In this document: positions 9,527 through 18,320 of the stretch, piece after piece | Layout of the letters: every line of letters begins with the position of its first letter | Numbering within the stretch: the stretch's first letter is position 1 | Source: Gluconobacter kanchanaburiensis NBRC 103587 | GTDB lineage: Bacteria; Pseudomonadota; Alphaproteobacteria; Acetobacterales; Acetobacteraceae | Direction of reading: 5' to 3' | Assembly: GCF_007988905.1 (NCBI RefSeq) | Contig: NZ_BJVA01000005.1 | Location: forward strand, 1-64,000 | Length of the DNA: 64,000 nt | Translations under genes and position numbers: made by a program | The notes under the pieces: model-generated | Seen by the model: only the letters and a program-made list of their open reading frames with translations | Databases searched by the model: none | What the model was told of the DNA's origin: nothing

Positions 9527-10137
9527 CTAACTCTTGTTGTACGCCGTGACCATGGCTGCTTCCCACATCAGAAGCATGTCTTCGCTGTCGTAGACGGTCA
9601 TCAGTTCGCGGAGTGTCGCCATCCGCTCACCGATGACCGTCGCCATAATCCGGGAGAGGTTTACGGGACTGGCTGATTTTCGGGGCTGACTGCCCTGATC
9701 AGGGATGCCGCGAGCGGGGAACTCTGGAAGATCGCGGCCTTGAAAAAACCCACATGGAGATTGAACGCCTCCGAACGCAGGTCCGTCAGGGTCTGGGGAT
9801 CATCAATGTCCCCATCGAGCAGGGGGCGAGGGGTTTTGGATTTGCCTCGCCGGACTTGGACGCACTGGAGCAGGGCATCGAACGCTTTGTCGCAAGCCTC
9901 GTCGTCAATGTTGGCGAAAATGGTCATGGACATGGAGGCGATGCCGAGGATGCCTTCTTCCATCGCCCGCCGAACCGCCTGGTCCAGCATGGCTTCTGAC
10001 ATCTTGTTTGTGCTCTGGATCACTGCCTTGGACAGATGCCGCGCCCACTTGTCCGCTGCAAAGGCAGACATGCGGGTGATGACGAACTCCTTGCCGACGT
10101 CCTCACCGGATGCGGGGCTCCATTCAATCGACTTCAT
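9527..10137 (-). CDS. Tail assembly chaperone, long form made by -1 ribosomal frameshift (G-T type)
   Basis: The frame entered by a -1 shift at the heptamer GGGTTTT (9751 to 9745) is open to a TAG at 9527-9529 and adds about 72 residues (FQGRDLPEFPARGIPD through MLLMWEAAMVTAYNKS). This extension has no well-placed start of its own: the only ATG at 9646 lacks a ribosome site. The arrangement (tube gene, chaperone, frameshift extension, tape measure) is the conserved order of gpG/gpGT-type chaperones that load the tape measure protein. Frame, heptamer phase and position all agree; the shift itself is inferred. Confidence 0.75.
9661..10137 (-). CDS. Tail assembly chaperone, short form
   Basis: 158 residues from MKSIEWSPASGEDVGKEFVI. 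The start at 10137 overlaps the end of the tube gene; an upstream extension to 10218 lies inside the tube gene and is unlikely. The protein is helical and acidic in the middle and resembles phage tail chaperones by size and place. A GGGTTTT slippery site lies 85-90 nt before its stop and allows the longer product. Confidence 0.75.
   Translation of the reverse strand: MKSIEWSPASGEDVGKEFVITRMSAFAADKWARHLSKAVIQSTNKMSEAMLDQAVRRAMEEGILGIASMSMTIFANIDDEACDKAFDALLQCVQVRRGKSKTPRPLLDGDIDDPQTLTDLRSEAFNLHVGFFKAAIFQSSPLAASLIRAVSPENQPVP
9745..9751 (-). promoter_or_regulatory. Programmed -1 frameshift slippery heptamer
   Basis: In the zero frame the codons read GTG GGT TTT TTC, so the heptamer is G GGT TTT, the canonical X XXY YYZ phase. 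Slippage gives GGG TTT and continues into the frame ending at 9527. I did not find an obvious downstream pseudoknot by eye. Confidence 0.75.
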
Positions 10138-10138
10138 G

Positions 10139-10576
10139 TCAGATCCCCGCCGGGAAGACTTTTTCCCACTGGAAAGTGAAGGTCCGGGCTTCAAGAACTG
10201 TCCCCCCGTTCGGGGCAACGGATCCGGTCATCATGCACCCGTTCGTGAAGGTGTACTTCCGGCCAGTGGACTTGAGCGTCAGTTCCCCGCCCAGGGTAAG
10301 AATGGTTCGGGTAAGCTGCTGTTCCGTGATGATCGCTTCCATGTAGGGGATTGATCCCGAAGCCGCAGAGAAGTTCATCGTCTGATTGACGGCGCGCGGA
10401 ATCCAACCCCGGTTCAGCTTGCCGTCAATGGACATCTGGGCTTCAGCCATTTCCACGGCCTCCTGTTCCCATGCCCGGTCCGATCCCCAATTCTCAAGGG
10501 TGATCGGGGCATTGAACAGATCCGAAATGGTCAGCGTGAAGATGGCATCAGCCGAGGTGATGATATTGGAAGCCAT
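10139..10576 (-). CDS. Phage tail tube protein
   Basis: 145 residues, start overlapping the sheath stop as TGATG. The protein is beta-rich with DAIFTLTISDLFNAPITLEN and ending TFTFQWEKVFPAGI, of the size of tube proteins. It lies between sheath and tail chaperone, exactly where the tube gene lies in myophages. The assignment rests mainly on order and size. Confidence 0.75.
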   Translation of the reverse strand: MASNIITSADAIFTLTISDLFNAPITLENWGSDRAWEQEAVEMAEAQMSIDGKLNRGWIPRAVNQTMNFSAASGSIPYMEAIITEQQLTRTILTLGGELTLKSTGRKYTFTNGCMMTGSVAPNGGTVLEARTFTFQWEKVFPAGI

Positions 10577-11739
10577 TACTGCACCTCAACGGAAGCAAGG
10601 TTGATGCTCTGGACCGACTGGCCGTCCGTGTACCAGAACTTTGGAGAGATCGGGCCGCGGCTGGAACGAACCGAAGCAGCGGCAGTCGAGGCGTTGGGCT
10701 GGAAGTACCAGCCGCGCGTCTGAAGCGTATCGGAGATCGTAACGCCCGCCGCATTGTTGACCTCGAGAGCCTCGGCATCCGTAAGCGTGACGCCCGCACG
10801 AATAGCGCCGAAGGCCAGTCCCTGGTCGATAGTCGGCTGAGCGGAGGCGGAAATCAGTGCATCGCCCTGCGTGTTGAAGGGGATATTTCCCGCAGACAAT
10901 TCGAGATTGAGCATGTCGGACTGGAACGAGGCATTCAGCCAAATCTGATTGATGTAACTGTCGGCCCATTTGAACTGACCCGAGACGTTCCCGCCACGCA
11001 GGAAGATGAAGCGACCCAGACCGTTCGCGTGCAGGCCATAGAAGGAATATCCATTCGCTTCGAGGACGCTGGCGGTTGTTCCATCTGTCACTGTCGCGGT
11101 CACGCCCGAGAAGCGGCAGAAGCACAAATCCCACCGGCCGTTCGTCGTGTCGAAGTTCAGCGAGGCCATCCAGCCGAGGCAACCGGCAGCGACAAGCGGA
11201 TCCTGATAAACGACCGTCGTTCCGTCGATATTCTGAGACGTGAGCCACACACCGAACGCTGTCTCGCTGTTCTGTGTCGTTGCCTGTGTGTCGGTGTCCC
11301 ACGGTACATACCAGAAGCGGTCCTTCTGCTCGCCGACCCATGTCGCAATTGCCTGCTTGTCCGCGAGTTCTGGCTCGAACGTGGTGGTAAAGCCCGCAAA
11401 TTCCTGCGTCGTGCCAATCAGGGCTGTCAGATACGTTGCCCAATTCGACGGAGTGTCCGTCGTCGGCGCTGTATAGCCTGCAAAGTAGAGCGTGCTTGGC
11501 GTCTGTGATGCGCCGGTGTAGCCGCCGAAATAGACTGCTGCCATCTGGTATTCAGTTGAGGACGCGCCGAACGCCGTGGCGACAGCGGGGGCAGAGGTGT
11601 ATTCCACAACCGTGCCAGCCGGAACGACCGTAGTGTTTGTGGTGATGATGAGGCCGTTGATGAACGCCACGCCACCACCAGCACTCAGCGCGCTCGGGGT
11701 GACAGAGACCACCTGTGAAATGGGGATACCGCCAGCCAT
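10576..11739 (-). CDS. Tail sheath protein, DUF3383 family
   Basis: 387 residues. It starts GGIPISQVVSVTPSALSAGG and contains GLIITTNT, ATAFGASSTEYQMAAVYFGG and ADSYINQIWLNASFQSDML, with a C-terminal RGWYFQPNAST region, the usual features of DUF3383 sheath-like proteins. It marks the phage as contractile-tailed. It stands between the neck terminator and the tube gene. Confidence 0.85.
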   Translation of the reverse strand: MAGGIPISQVVSVTPSALSAGGGVAFINGLIITTNTTVVPAGTVVEYTSAPAVATAFGASSTEYQMAAVYFGGYTGASQTPSTLYFAGYTAPTTDTPSNWATYLTALIGTTQEFAGFTTTFEPELADKQAIATWVGEQKDRFWYVPWDTDTQATTQNSETAFGVWLTSQNIDGTTVVYQDPLVAAGCLGWMASLNFDTTNGRWDLCFCRFSGVTATVTDGTTASVLEANGYSFYGLHANGLGRFIFLRGGNVSGQFKWADSYINQIWLNASFQSDMLNLELSAGNIPFNTQGDALISASAQPTIDQGLAFGAIRAGVTLTDAEALEVNNAAGVTISDTLQTRGWYFQPNASTAAASVRSSRGPISPKFWYTDGQSVQSINLASVEVQ

Positions 11740-11751
11740 GGCCGGTTACTC

Positions 11752-12312
11752 CTATGTTGTGGGTAGATCGGCCTCGATCGTGGTCACGACCACCTCGGAG
11801 GCGAATTGCTGCGGAATGATGCGCTGGTAGTTGACCTGCATCCGTAGATCGACGGACCAGGCGTCTTCGTACTGATTCTCAGCATTGGAGAACGGCGATT
11901 GCCGGGGCTCCATTGCGACGAGGGGGGAGAACGGAGCGGCGTTCGCGCGGCACCAATCCGTCGTGTAGAAATCGCGCCACAGAGCCGCCGCCTGTTTGAC
12001 GGCATCGCCTGCACCGGCGCCGAACGTGTTGACCTGAAACGTCACCTCGCGCAGTTCCGTGACGACGCGGGCGCTGTCGGTGTAGGACCAGCCATTCGTT
12101 GCCAGCAGCCGCGTCGTGACAATCTGCATGACGCAGTAAGGCCCGATCGGTGATGCTGTTCGGTTCTGCTGGCCCTGCCGTATCGTGAACGGCGCAGGGA
12201 GAACGGTTTTGAGCCAGTCCCCAAGCGCTTTATTCAGATCGCTGTCTGTCGGCGTGTAGGTTATGGCGGAGGAGGCGGTGTTGCTTGGCGCGTCACCACA
12301 ATTTTGGACCAT
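11752..12312 (-). CDS. Phage neck terminator (gp12-like, LIC_12616 family)
   Basis: 186 residues from the second ATG; another ATG lies five codons upstream. Both overlap the preceding gene by about 50-65 nt, so the true start is uncertain. Residues PTDSDLNKALGDWLKTVLP and GPYCVMQIVTTRLLATNGW, and the C-terminal QVNYQRIIPQQ region, fit the gp12-like neck terminator domain that caps the tail below the head. Place and size agree. Confidence 0.65.
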   Translation of the reverse strand: MVQNCGDAPSNTASSAITYTPTDSDLNKALGDWLKTVLPAPFTIRQGQQNRTASPIGPYCVMQIVTTRLLATNGWSYTDSARVVTELREVTFQVNTFGAGAGDAVKQAAALWRDFYTTDWCRANAAPFSPLVAMEPRQSPFSNAENQYEDAWSVDLRMQVNYQRIIPQQFASEVVVTTIEADLPTT

Positions 12313-12650
12313 CGCCCGAAACCCCATTCTTCAAGAACTTGCGTTACGAGCCAGTCGGAGCCGTAGAAATTCAGCACGTCTCCGCCTGTCTGGAGCGCCC
12401 GATTCAGGCCCTTGATGCCGCCCGCGATATAAACGGCGCGCATGTCGGCTTGCTGAGTGATGTTGTCGATCCGTTGCAGGTCCGACGTGCTAAGTGCCTG
12501 GACCTTAATCGTGCAGAGCAGGTCCGTCGTGCAGGGCGTGACACTGTAATCGTCGTTGACGATCTCGCCATCCGACACCCGGAGCGTTGCGGCGATTGGC
12601 GGATTGACCACGTTCGTCGCTGCGTTGGCGATGCCGAAGACGTTAATCAC
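12261..12650 (-). CDS. Phage head-tail/neck protein, unknown family
   Basis: 129 residues ending in a short proline run. It overlaps the previous gene's stop by 8 nt. The sequence (MINVFGIANAATNVVNPPIA, LQRIDNITQQADMRAVYIAG) resembles conserved small neck proteins found beside the gp12-like terminator, but I cannot name the family. Its coding frame is clear from the tight packing of the operon. Confidence 0.65.
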   Translation of the reverse strand: MINVFGIANAATNVVNPPIAATLRVSDGEIVNDDYSVTPCTTDLLCTIKVQALSTSDLQRIDNITQQADMRAVYIAGGIKGLNRALQTGGDVLNFYGSDWLVTQVLEEWGFGRWSKIVVTRQATPPPPP

Positions 12651-13314
12651 TGACGACCTCGTATCCTACGCTGTTGAGCATGTGGCCGGTGTCGATCAGG
12701 GGTTTATCGAAGCCTTTGGCGCGGATTGTCGAGGGCGCGTTGGGGGGATCGCCGAGGCTCCGAATTTCTTCCTGAACCTGACCCACAATCGCTTCAGCCG
12801 CTAAATCGAGAGCCTTGTCCAAATCTCCTTTTGCCTGCTTGAGAGCGGCGGCAAGTAGAGCGGGCCACTGATCCCGGTTGTTGGCAATGGCGTTCCGCAT
12901 GAAGGGGCGAGCAGGGATGGTGACGGTATGCGTTGTTTCAAAATTCGACGATTTGGCTTTGACGAATTTTCCATTTTTGCGAAATGACCCATCGGCCTTG
13001 ACGGAGCGGTAGACTTTGGTCTCGTGCTCTGGAATGTCGATTTCGCCACCGAATTCGTTCTGATAAGCAACGGCAGCTACTGGCATTCCATCGGCATATG
13101 CGGATCCAGGAGCAAGCCCGCTTTTATCCCGATCACTCGATTTGTTCTTGGGATATGTCGCCCCATCAAGAAAGCCGACGTTCATCTGCATCTGATTGGA
13201 CTTCTTCAGCACCCGTTCCAGAAGCCGAGCCATCCAGTTCTTCTGCGCACCCTGAACCTTTCCGTTCAACGTCGCCTGAAGCCGGGCCATGCCTTTGATG
13301 ACTGTCTTCGGCAT
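12643..13314 (-). CDS. Phage tail completion/minor tail protein (gp10-like)
   Basis: 223 residues from the ATG that overlaps the upstream stop as TGATG; an upstream extension to 13422 runs inside the preceding gene. Segments VGFLDGATYP, AVAYQNEFGGEIDIPEHE, PARPFMRNAIANNRDQW and DTGHMLNSVGYEVV are characteristic of head-tail completion proteins of the HK97 gp10/HI1568 type, which help to join tail and head. Confidence 0.78.
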   Translation of the reverse strand: MPKTVIKGMARLQATLNGKVQGAQKNWMARLLERVLKKSNQMQMNVGFLDGATYPKNKSSDRDKSGLAPGSAYADGMPVAAVAYQNEFGGEIDIPEHETKVYRSVKADGSFRKNGKFVKAKSSNFETTHTVTIPARPFMRNAIANNRDQWPALLAAALKQAKGDLDKALDLAAEAIVGQVQEEIRSLGDPPNAPSTIRAKGFDKPLIDTGHMLNSVGYEVVSD

Positions 13315-13760
13315 CAGGGCCATATCCTTGCGCGTGGCGAGCGTCCGGGAACGAAGCGCATCTGCCGGAGATACGCTGTCGCCTGCCAGAACATCGCGCC
13401 GTATTGCGTCTGCATGAACCACGCCGCCGAGACGGACTGTGCGCCCATGTCGAGGCCAACAGACGTCGACCCCTCCGACGCGCTCGCCACCCGACCGACC
13501 GTCCCCGCGCCGTTGCCACCCGCCGAGACGGGAAGCATCAGTTGCGCGATGTGGGCTGTGAGCAGATTGAGAAGGCGCGCGCGCTTCGTCAGGTTCTGCA
13601 CCGGACTTAGTGGCGTGTTGTTGAGATAATCCCCGGCCTGATCGAAATAGAGCGCCGCCTGGGCGTCGTTCGTATTCGTCGCCAGATCAGGGAACAGGGC
13701 CGACCACGTCGCATAATCGAACGTGACCACGCCCGCTTGCGTCGTGGCCGTCCCGCTCAT
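13314..13760 (-). CDS. Head-tail connector, DUF4054 family
   Basis: 148 residues. FDYATWSALFPDLA, AALYFDQAGDYLNNTPLSP and LLNLLTAHIAQLMLPV are the hallmarks of the DUF4054 adaptor proteins that sit under the portal. The C-terminus carries AAWFMQTQYGAMFWQATAYL. It is coupled to its neighbours through short overlaps on both sides. Confidence 0.85.
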   Translation of the reverse strand: MSGTATTQAGVVTFDYATWSALFPDLATNTNDAQAALYFDQAGDYLNNTPLSPVQNLTKRARLLNLLTAHIAQLMLPVSAGGNGAGTVGRVASASEGSTSVGLDMGAQSVSAAWFMQTQYGAMFWQATAYLRQMRFVPGRSPRARIWP

Positions 13761-14203
13761 CAGGCGTAAGCCCGAGCGCGTGCGGCCTCTTCGGCGTCAG
13801 CAAGGCCCTTGCGCTTGATCTCCACCGGGTCGAGGGGCTCGAAGCCGGTCTTCTCGGTCTTGAATTCAGCGGCCTTGGCGTTGGCTCGGGCTTCCGTCAT
13901 TTCCGCGAAGACGCACTGGTTCTTCACCAGATCGCTGTCCGCGTTCTGCTTGACCCATGCTTCCCAGAAAGCCTTGTCCACCACGGTTCGACCAACGCGA
14001 CCGAGTAGCGCGTTGTCTTTCGGGTGGAAGTCAGGAGCGCGGTTCGCGCCGTTGATTTCGATTTCTTTGACGTAAGAAACCGGGCTCAGATCAGGGCGCT
14101 TTTCTTCGCTCATCTTTGCGCGTCGCTCTGCATCGCCTTCGGGGGCGATACGCAGGCGGAGGCCGTGAGGCATGCGGCAGAGTACGGTAACGATATCAGC
14201 CAT
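13760..14203 (-). CDS. Phage structural-module protein of unknown function
   Basis: 147 residues. The short N-terminal beta strand pair (MADIVTVLCRMPHGLRLRI) is followed by a long charged, Lys/Glu/Ala-rich helical part. It lies between capsid and DUF4054 connector, where many phages of this type have a small uncharacterised protein. I do not recognise the family; coding is supported by spacing and length. Confidence 0.65.
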   Translation of the reverse strand: MADIVTVLCRMPHGLRLRIAPEGDAERRAKMSEEKRPDLSPVSYVKEIEINGANRAPDFHPKDNALLGRVGRTVVDKAFWEAWVKQNADSDLVKNQCVFAEMTEARANAKAAEFKTEKTGFEPLDPVEIKRKGLADAEEAARARAYA

Positions 14204-14206
14204 GCT

Positions 14207-15250
14207 TCAGATCCCCACCATCTGCGCAACGGCCATCGGGCGCTTCCAGACCGTACCCCAGCCACCACGCGACATCTTCTGGCGCGCATTGGTGGAATAC
14301 TGCTCCAGGCGGTGCATGGTCAGACGCTCGGTGAACGCGGTCGTGACGGTCTCGACGCCATCGACTTCCGGCACGAACATCTGCATGACGTTGGCGCTGG
14401 TGTAGCCGCCCGACATGGTGACGCCAGCTTCCGGAAGGAACTCGATCTCCATCTTCGGCCATGCCTTCTTCAGCATGTCCTCAAGGGTAATCCCGAACTG
14501 ATTGGTGTAGGTCAGAACCTGCGAGAGTTCAGACGGGACCACAACCTTCAGGCGGGTCTGGTTGTTGATGTTGCCCATCATGGCCTTGTTCAGGGCCGCA
14601 AACAGGGTCACGAAATCCGGATAGATCAGGTTCGGATCGCTCACGCTCGTCCATGCCGTGGACGTGCCGGCCTTCACCGAAGCCGTGATGGCGGCAGGCA
14701 AGGCCGGATCATTCAGGGCGCCGTAGTTCTCAAGGCCGGTCAGTCCGAACAGGTTCAGCAGGTTCTGCTGCTTTTCGAGAACGGACGCGCCTGCGGTGCG
14801 CTGCTCGGCAACCCAGTCGATGCTGCCCATGCCCATCATCTCGGCTTCCAGATCGCCATACTTGGCCCAGGTCTGGAAGGTGAAGGACTGGCGGTTGACC
14901 CAGTTGGCATTCGCGCTGCTGTCACCAGCCTGTTCGAAGTCTCCATAAGCCACGGCATAGCCGGACGCCTCGATGACCGGGAACATGACCGTCTTGATTG
15001 CGCGTTCACCCTTCTTCTGAGATCCGTAGATCTCTTCGGACTTGGTCGGCGTGATAAGCTGGCGGATCAGCTGCGGATCGACCATCGTGTTGATGACGGC
15101 TGGAATACCGCTGTTCGGCGCCGTGACAGCGGAGAACGTCGGAGCCGCGTCATAGGCGTTCCCCCGTTCGCCGACGTAGTGCGTCACACCCGGCAGATTG
15201 ATGCCCCAATCCTGCGCAAGGCGCGTCGCGTCATTACGAAACGAAGCCAT
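14207..15250 (-). CDS. Major capsid protein, DUF2184 family
   Basis: 347 residues. Family features are the TPTKSEEIYGSQKKGERAIK stretch, FPVIEASGYAVAYGDFEQAG, a QTWAKYGDLEAEMMG helix, and the VVPSELSQVLTYTNQFGITL and ARQKMSRGGWGTVWKRPMAV regions. DUF2184 proteins adopt the HK97-like fold and form the icosahedral shell. It lies directly downstream of the decoration gene, with an overlapping TGATG-type junction at 15250. Confidence 0.88.
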   Translation of the reverse strand: MASFRNDATRLAQDWGINLPGVTHYVGERGNAYDAAPTFSAVTAPNSGIPAVINTMVDPQLIRQLITPTKSEEIYGSQKKGERAIKTVMFPVIEASGYAVAYGDFEQAGDSSANANWVNRQSFTFQTWAKYGDLEAEMMGMGSIDWVAEQRTAGASVLEKQQNLLNLFGLTGLENYGALNDPALPAAITASVKAGTSTAWTSVSDPNLIYPDFVTLFAALNKAMMGNINNQTRLKVVVPSELSQVLTYTNQFGITLEDMLKKAWPKMEIEFLPEAGVTMSGGYTSANVMQMFVPEVDGVETVTTAFTERLTMHRLEQYSTNARQKMSRGGWGTVWKRPMAVAQMVGI

Positions 15251-16011
15251 TATTCGTTGCTCCCGGAGATCGGCGCGACAGCACCGGAGATGATGATGGT
15301 AGAACCGGCCGCGCCGCCCTGGGTGACGACGAAGCCTGTGGCGACCGTACCGTCTGGAACCGTGCCAGCCGCTCCGGTCTGAAGCGTGCCGTCCGTGGTG
15401 GACGCGTAAACGGCCTGGCCAGTCGTTGCGGCGGCGGTCGCGGATACTGCGAAGTAATCGCCGCCCGTCATGAGCTGCACATTGAAGCCGCTCGGCAGGA
15501 CCATCGTGCTTTCGCCCAGATAGGTCGTGATGAGGCCGGTCTGATCCCGCAGGACGAAGCCAGTCGGGGCGCTGGACGCAGTTTCCGTGCTCGTCGTCGT
15601 GACCGTCAGGCCCGTACCGCTGCCGTTGGTCGTGGTGGCAACGCCAGTTCCGGCCGGGTTTGCAGTTTCAGGGCTCGTAGTCTGGATCGTAAGGGCCGAT
15701 ACAACGCCGCCAGTGGCGATCGTTTCGACCGTCGCTTTGCCCCCGGTGAATGTGACCGTATCACCCACAGCATAGCCTGTTCCGCCAGCATCAACAGCAA
15801 CACTCGCAACCGTGTAATAGGTCGAGGGCGGCGTATTCAGGACGGTAACGCCGTCCGCCTGCACCCATGCGAAGGCGCCGACGCGAACGCCATCAGCGCC
15901 AGCGATAAAGCCCATTGGGCCGGGGATGGCGGAGCGGCGCGGGTTCGCGGAGGCGATGCCACCCGGGAAACCCTTGGCCCAGTTGTAATTGATCTTGGAA
16001 GGGAAACCCAT
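15250..16011 (-). CDS. Head decoration/structural cement protein
   Basis: 253 residues. The ends resemble structural cement proteins found before DUF2184 capsids: [20 protein letters not shown] at the N-terminus and an Ala/Thr/Gly-rich C-terminus. A low-complexity Thr/Gly middle (about 65-150) contains [17 protein letters not shown], a motif common in phage surface proteins and probably an inserted domain. It likely decorates the capsid exterior. Confidence 0.72.
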   Translation of the reverse strand: MGFPSKINYNWAKGFPGGIASANPRRSAIPGPMGFIAGADGVRVGAFAWVQADGVTVLNTPPSTYYTVASVAVDAGGTGYAVGDTVTFTGGKATVETIATGGVVSALTIQTTSPETANPAGTGVATTTNGSGTGLTVTTTSTETASSAPTGFVLRDQTGLITTYLGESTMVLPSGFNVQLMTGGDYFAVSATAAATTGQAVYASTTDGTLQTGAAGTVPDGTVATGFVVTQGGAAGSTIIISGAVAPISGSNE

Positions 16012-16023
16012 CGGGACCGCTCC

Positions 16024-17187
16024 TTACGCTTTGCGGCGAGCAGAGGCGCCCGCCAGAGGGGAATCACTGTCGATCGCGCTGTCAGACGCGATGCGTGCCG
16101 GACGCTCGGGACGCTTGGCGCTGATCGCCATACTGACAAGCGCGGGGAGGGCGCTTTCGTGAACGCTGGAGGCGTCCTGTCCGATTTGCTTGAGGGCGTA
16201 GCGGTAGATGTCGCCTGCGCTGTCCATGCCGATTACGTCGCCGACAAGCGGGCGGACGGCTTCTCGGGCATCCTGCGCCAGTTTGTTGCGGCGGCGCTCC
16301 TTGGAAACGGCGGCTTCGATCAGGCGCGAAACAGAAGCGGCGTCCATGCCCTTCTTTTCGTCCTTCTTGTCGTCGTCATCGTCTTCATCGGCGGCTTGAT
16401 CATCGTCGTCCGTATCGTCTTCGTCGCAGGCTTTGGCGTCTTCCGCCTTCTTGTCGGCCTTATCGTCGTCAGACTCGTCCTCGGCTTTCTTGCCTTCTTC
16501 CTCGGTTTCGTCCTCATCCATGCACTTCTTCACGTCTTCCTCAGACGCATCCATGGCGAGACGACCGGAACGAATGGCCGCCGCAATGCGGCCCGCTGTG
16601 GACATGGGCTTGCGTACAGCCATGTTCGTTATCTCCGTGATGTTGGGGGGTGCGCTGTCGCCGATAATGGCGGTCTTCACGCGGGGTTCTTCCACCAAAG
16701 CGAGGTGGTTGAAGCGGATATTGACCATCTTCAGCGTGTAGCGCTGACCATTGATCTCACCGGTCTCAGGGACGGTTTCGTAAGCGTATCCAGCCGACAC
16801 GCACCGCTTTGAGCCGTCCTGAATTCTCTTGATCGCGTCGCCGTCCCAGATCGCCAGTTCCCCGATCAGATCGGGCGCTTGGAAGGTGGCGTTGTTGACT
16901 GAACCCACCGTGATCTCACGCGGATGATCGTCCGCGCTGACCGGCTGGTGGATTTCGATCAGGGGCTTGCCGTTCATGCTCGATGCGGCTTCCCGCAAGG
17001 CATCGGCGTCCCGGTACATCCAGTAGATCGTGTCAGGCACTAGCCCGAGGCGTTCGGCTCCATTGATCTCGCGCCCGTAATAGGGCGAGACTACAGCCGC
17101 GCTGAGCACGCAACGCTCAACGTGCAGATGCCCGTCCTCGTCGATGCGCCGCACCGACCGGTCAAGGGCCATGATTGTATCTGTCAT
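16024..17187 (-). CDS. DUF2213 prohead protease with acidic scaffold-like tail
   Basis: 387 residues. The first 180 residues match DUF2213, a phage maturation protease family (VVSPYYGREI, RDADALREAASSMNGKPLIE, HQPVSADDH, RFNHLALVEEPRV). Residues of about 220-280 are almost only Asp, Glu and Lys, followed by a helical segment (SVSRLIEAAVSKERRRNKLA), as in fused protease-scaffold proteins. It should guide capsid assembly and be cleaved out. A second internal start at 16623 would yield the scaffold part alone, but that is speculative. Confidence 0.82.
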   Translation of the reverse strand: MTDTIMALDRSVRRIDEDGHLHVERCVLSAAVVSPYYGREINGAERLGLVPDTIYWMYRDADALREAASSMNGKPLIEIHQPVSADDHPREITVGSVNNATFQAPDLIGELAIWDGDAIKRIQDGSKRCVSAGYAYETVPETGEINGQRYTLKMVNIRFNHLALVEEPRVKTAIIGDSAPPNITEITNMAVRKPMSTAGRIAAAIRSGRLAMDASEEDVKKCMDEDETEEEGKKAEDESDDDKADKKAEDAKACDEDDTDDDDQAADEDDDDDKKDEKKGMDAASVSRLIEAAVSKERRRNKLAQDAREAVRPLVGDVIGMDSAGDIYRYALKQIGQDASSVHESALPALVSMAISAKRPERPARIASDSAIDSDSPLAGASARRKA

Positions 17188-17202
17188 TCTTGTGGAGCCG
17201 TT

Positions 17203-17349
17203 ATGACTGAAGACGAACGGAAGCTGTTATTGATGCTCACTTCTGCCGTGAGGGGCATTTATGAACGGAACCATCCTGGAAAACCGCAAGCGATTGAGCA
17301 GGAACTGGCGCGCCTAGCAGACGTCGTTAGGCGTCAAACCCCGGAATAA
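17203..17349 (+). CDS. Small 48-residue protein on the opposite strand
   Basis: MTEDERKLLLMLTSAVRGIY starts after a TGGAG site, and the protein ends RLADVVRRQTPE. Charged and helical, it reads like a real protein but has no recognised family. It is antisense to the late operon between the protease and gpF-like genes and overlaps the 3' end of the latter by 23 nt. Small opposite-strand genes of this kind are often cargo or regulators. Confidence 0.45.
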   Translation: MTEDERKLLLMLTSAVRGIYERNHPGKPQAIEQELARLADVVRRQTPE

Positions 17350-18139
17350 TCACCTGCGACGTGCAGCGGCAGTTCGGTGCCTCGCCGGGAAAAATCAACT
17401 TGCCGTTGCCGTCCACGTCCGCACCCTGTCGAATGTCGTATCGAAGGCGTTCACGTCCGGCCTTCACGTGGTTCGGACGGGGATGCTTCCCGGCGCTTGA
17501 GTGGCACCAGATTGCCTCGGTCAGACCAAGCTCGATCTGACGTGTTCGCGTAATGAAGGACGTGGCCTTGTTGTTCTGGTCCCGCGCAATGAAGGCGGCA
17601 CGGCGCTGTGTGATGCCGTAGCGCTCTTTGAGGTCTGCCGTCAGAGTGGATAGGTCGCGCCCCGCCATCACAGAGCGCTGGACCATCTGTGAGACTTCCG
17701 TCAGGTGGTGGTCCGCAATCGATTTGATGAGACTGACGTTCTCGTTGATCGCACCATCCAGAACGTCTTTCACGGCCTTCGACGGCCTGAACCTCACGGC
17801 AAACCCGGCCTGTCGCAGCTTGTCCATCAGGGACGTGTCGGCGTGCCCCTTCCAGCGCCCCGCCTGCCGTTCGGCAATCTTCCGCGCTCGGTCATCGAAT
17901 AGACTGCGCCACCGGACCGTCAGCTTGTTCATGACCTTTTGCAGTTCGTCTGCCACGCTGTCTTGAGCAATGGCGGTCTCGTACTTCCGGTAGTTGGCCG
18001 TCAGCCAGTATGTCAGGCTGTCGTCCATCTCGCGGATCAGGCGCATCAGATCGCGGTAGTAAAGAGCCTCAAGCGCAGCACTGGCGCGGGTTGGCTTGAG
18101 CGCCTTCCCGGTCGCAGATGTGCAGCGGAGTTGGGTCAT
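17327..18139 (-). CDS. Minor head protein, Mu gpF-like
   Basis: 270 residues. The C-terminal part carries the gpF-like signature: RRAAFIARDQNNKATSFITR, then HSSAGKHPRPNHVKAG and FPGEAPNCRCTSQVIIPGF. The N-terminal 150 residues are helical. These proteins are injected or internal minor head components. It follows the portal gene, the usual order. Confidence 0.88.
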   Translation of the reverse strand: MTQLRCTSATGKALKPTRASAALEALYYRDLMRLIREMDDSLTYWLTANYRKYETAIAQDSVADELQKVMNKLTVRWRSLFDDRARKIAERQAGRWKGHADTSLMDKLRQAGFAVRFRPSKAVKDVLDGAINENVSLIKSIADHHLTEVSQMVQRSVMAGRDLSTLTADLKERYGITQRRAAFIARDQNNKATSFITRTRQIELGLTEAIWCHSSAGKHPRPNHVKAGRERLRYDIRQGADVDGNGKLIFPGEAPNCRCTSQVIIPGFDA

Positions 18140-18140
18140 T

Positions 18141-18320
18141 TTATCGAGGGGTCCAAAAACCGCCGAAGAACAAGAGGCTATTCAGGAGCGCGATACTGAC
18201 TATCGCCACCCAAAAGTTATCCTTGCCGGTCTTGGGTTTGCCGTGGTCTCGCGCATGCAATAGCAAGCTAACCGACAAAAGAAGGAAAAAGGCCCATTGA
18301 GGCCAATGCCAATTTACCAT
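18141..18320 (-). CDS. Small membrane protein with two transmembrane segments
   Basis: 59 residues starting at the ATG that overlaps the portal stop (TGATG). Two hydrophobic stretches, WPQWAFFLLLSVSLLL and FWVAIVSIALLNSLLFFGGF, flank a charged loop (HARDHGKPKTGKDN). Its function is unknown. Its position between portal and gpF is conserved for similar small membrane proteins in related prophages, in my recollection. Confidence 0.6.
   Translation of the reverse strand: MVNWHWPQWAFFLLLSVSLLLHARDHGKPKTGKDNFWVAIVSIALLNSLLFFGGFWTPR

Noticed and set aside
14024-15382. 452-codon open frame opposite to the major capsid gene
   Set aside because: It is the antisense of a clearly recognised DUF2184 gene; composition is Arg/His/Gly-rich without domains, as expected for GC-rich antisense frames.
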